Source of the DNA: Clostridiales bacterium UBA4653
Lineage (GTDB): Bacteria > Bacillota > Clostridia > Oscillospirales > CAG-272
Length of the DNA: 14,225 nucleotides
Direction: 5' to 3'
NCBI GenBank assembly: GCA_002405565.1
Contig: DHMB01000012.1
Coordinates: forward strand, 1-14,225
Of this stretch, positions 14,074 through 14,225 are shown in pieces. Every line of letters starts with the position of its first letter. Positions within the stretch are counted from its first letter, which is position 1. A program made the translations under genes and the position numbers. Below the pieces are notes generated by a model that saw nothing but the letters and a program-made list of their open reading frames with translations, made no database searches and had not been told where the DNA came from.

Positions 14074-14225
14074 TGGGAAAACTCCTGAAATATGAGCTCC
14101 GCAAGCTGTTTTCAAGTAAATTACTTTACATAATCACCGCGATTTTCACAGTGGACTTGGTATTGCGCGCGGTTTCGCCGGCGAATGATAAGTCGCTTTC
14201 GTCGCTTGTAAATTCCCTGCTTTAC
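14073..14225 (+). CDS. ABC-2 type permease (N-terminal part; runs off the window)
   Basis: Only the first 51 codons are present. The protein begins MGKLLKYELRKLFSSKLLY, a basic amphipathic lead-in typical of ABC-2 permeases that partner BcrA-like ATPases, then enters a first membrane helix (about residues 18-33, IITAIFTVDLVL), then a polar stretch (SPANDKSLSS). The start codon overlaps the stop of the ATPase gene by one base, and GGGAGG lies nine to ten bases before it. It should form the membrane channel for that ATPase. The substrate cannot be inferred. Confidence 0.85.
   Translation, partial: MGKLLKYELRKLFSSKLLYIITAIFTVDLVLRAVSPANDKSLSSLVNSLLY

Overview
The window looks like part of a chromosome from an anaerobic, gut-type Bacillota (class Clostridia, plausibly an uncultured oscillospiral or christensenellal lineage). 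The reasons are middling GC (near 50% in the lines I counted by hand), AAGGAG-type ribosome binding sites before most genes, sigma-A promoters close to TTGACA-17-TATAAT, a tRNA-Pro of clostridial type, an iron-sulfur ene-reductase of the kind found in anaerobes, a GH78 rhamnosidase and a BcrA-type ABC transporter. No taxonomic marker gene is present, so this is inference.

Left part, minus strand (1-5264): the 5' part of a gene for a secreted protein runs off the left edge. Next to it is a small two-helix membrane protein of unknown function. Then comes a compact operon read leftwards from a promoter at 5236-5264: an FMN/4Fe-4S/FAD ene-reductase of the 2,4-dienoyl-CoA reductase/BaiCD type, then the large and small subunits of a split aconitase X, ended by a hairpin terminator at 1293-1325. 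A dehydratase paired with an ene-reductase suggests a dehydrate-then-reduce route that removes a hydroxyl group and disposes of electrons. The substrate is unknown, and the aconitase X departs from the usual family motifs.

Centre, plus strand (5411-9297): divergent from that operon is a cytoplasmic GH78 alpha-L-rhamnosidase gene with its own promoter and terminator. It is followed by an XRE-type DNA-binding protein whose C-terminal half is a DUF2807-like beta-solenoid with six to seven GSGD-type rungs, an unusual sensor or scaffold for a soluble regulator.

9298-9790 is a non-coding block: tandem TTTGACAACA repeats, a structured palindromic element whose edge copies the 3' end of a tRNA gene, a terminator, tRNA-Pro(CGG) on the minus strand, its perfect consensus promoter, and a promoter for the next gene.

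Right part (9819-14225): a polytopic membrane protein with a GT-C-like Asp-Asp motif (plus) meets head-on a TIR-domain/BspA-type leucine-rich-repeat protein (minus). The TIR gene and a following BcrA-type ABC transporter operon (plus; the permease is cut by the window edge) diverge from two perfect consensus promoters with a 17-bp palindrome between them. No CRISPR array, transposase or integrase gene is visible.
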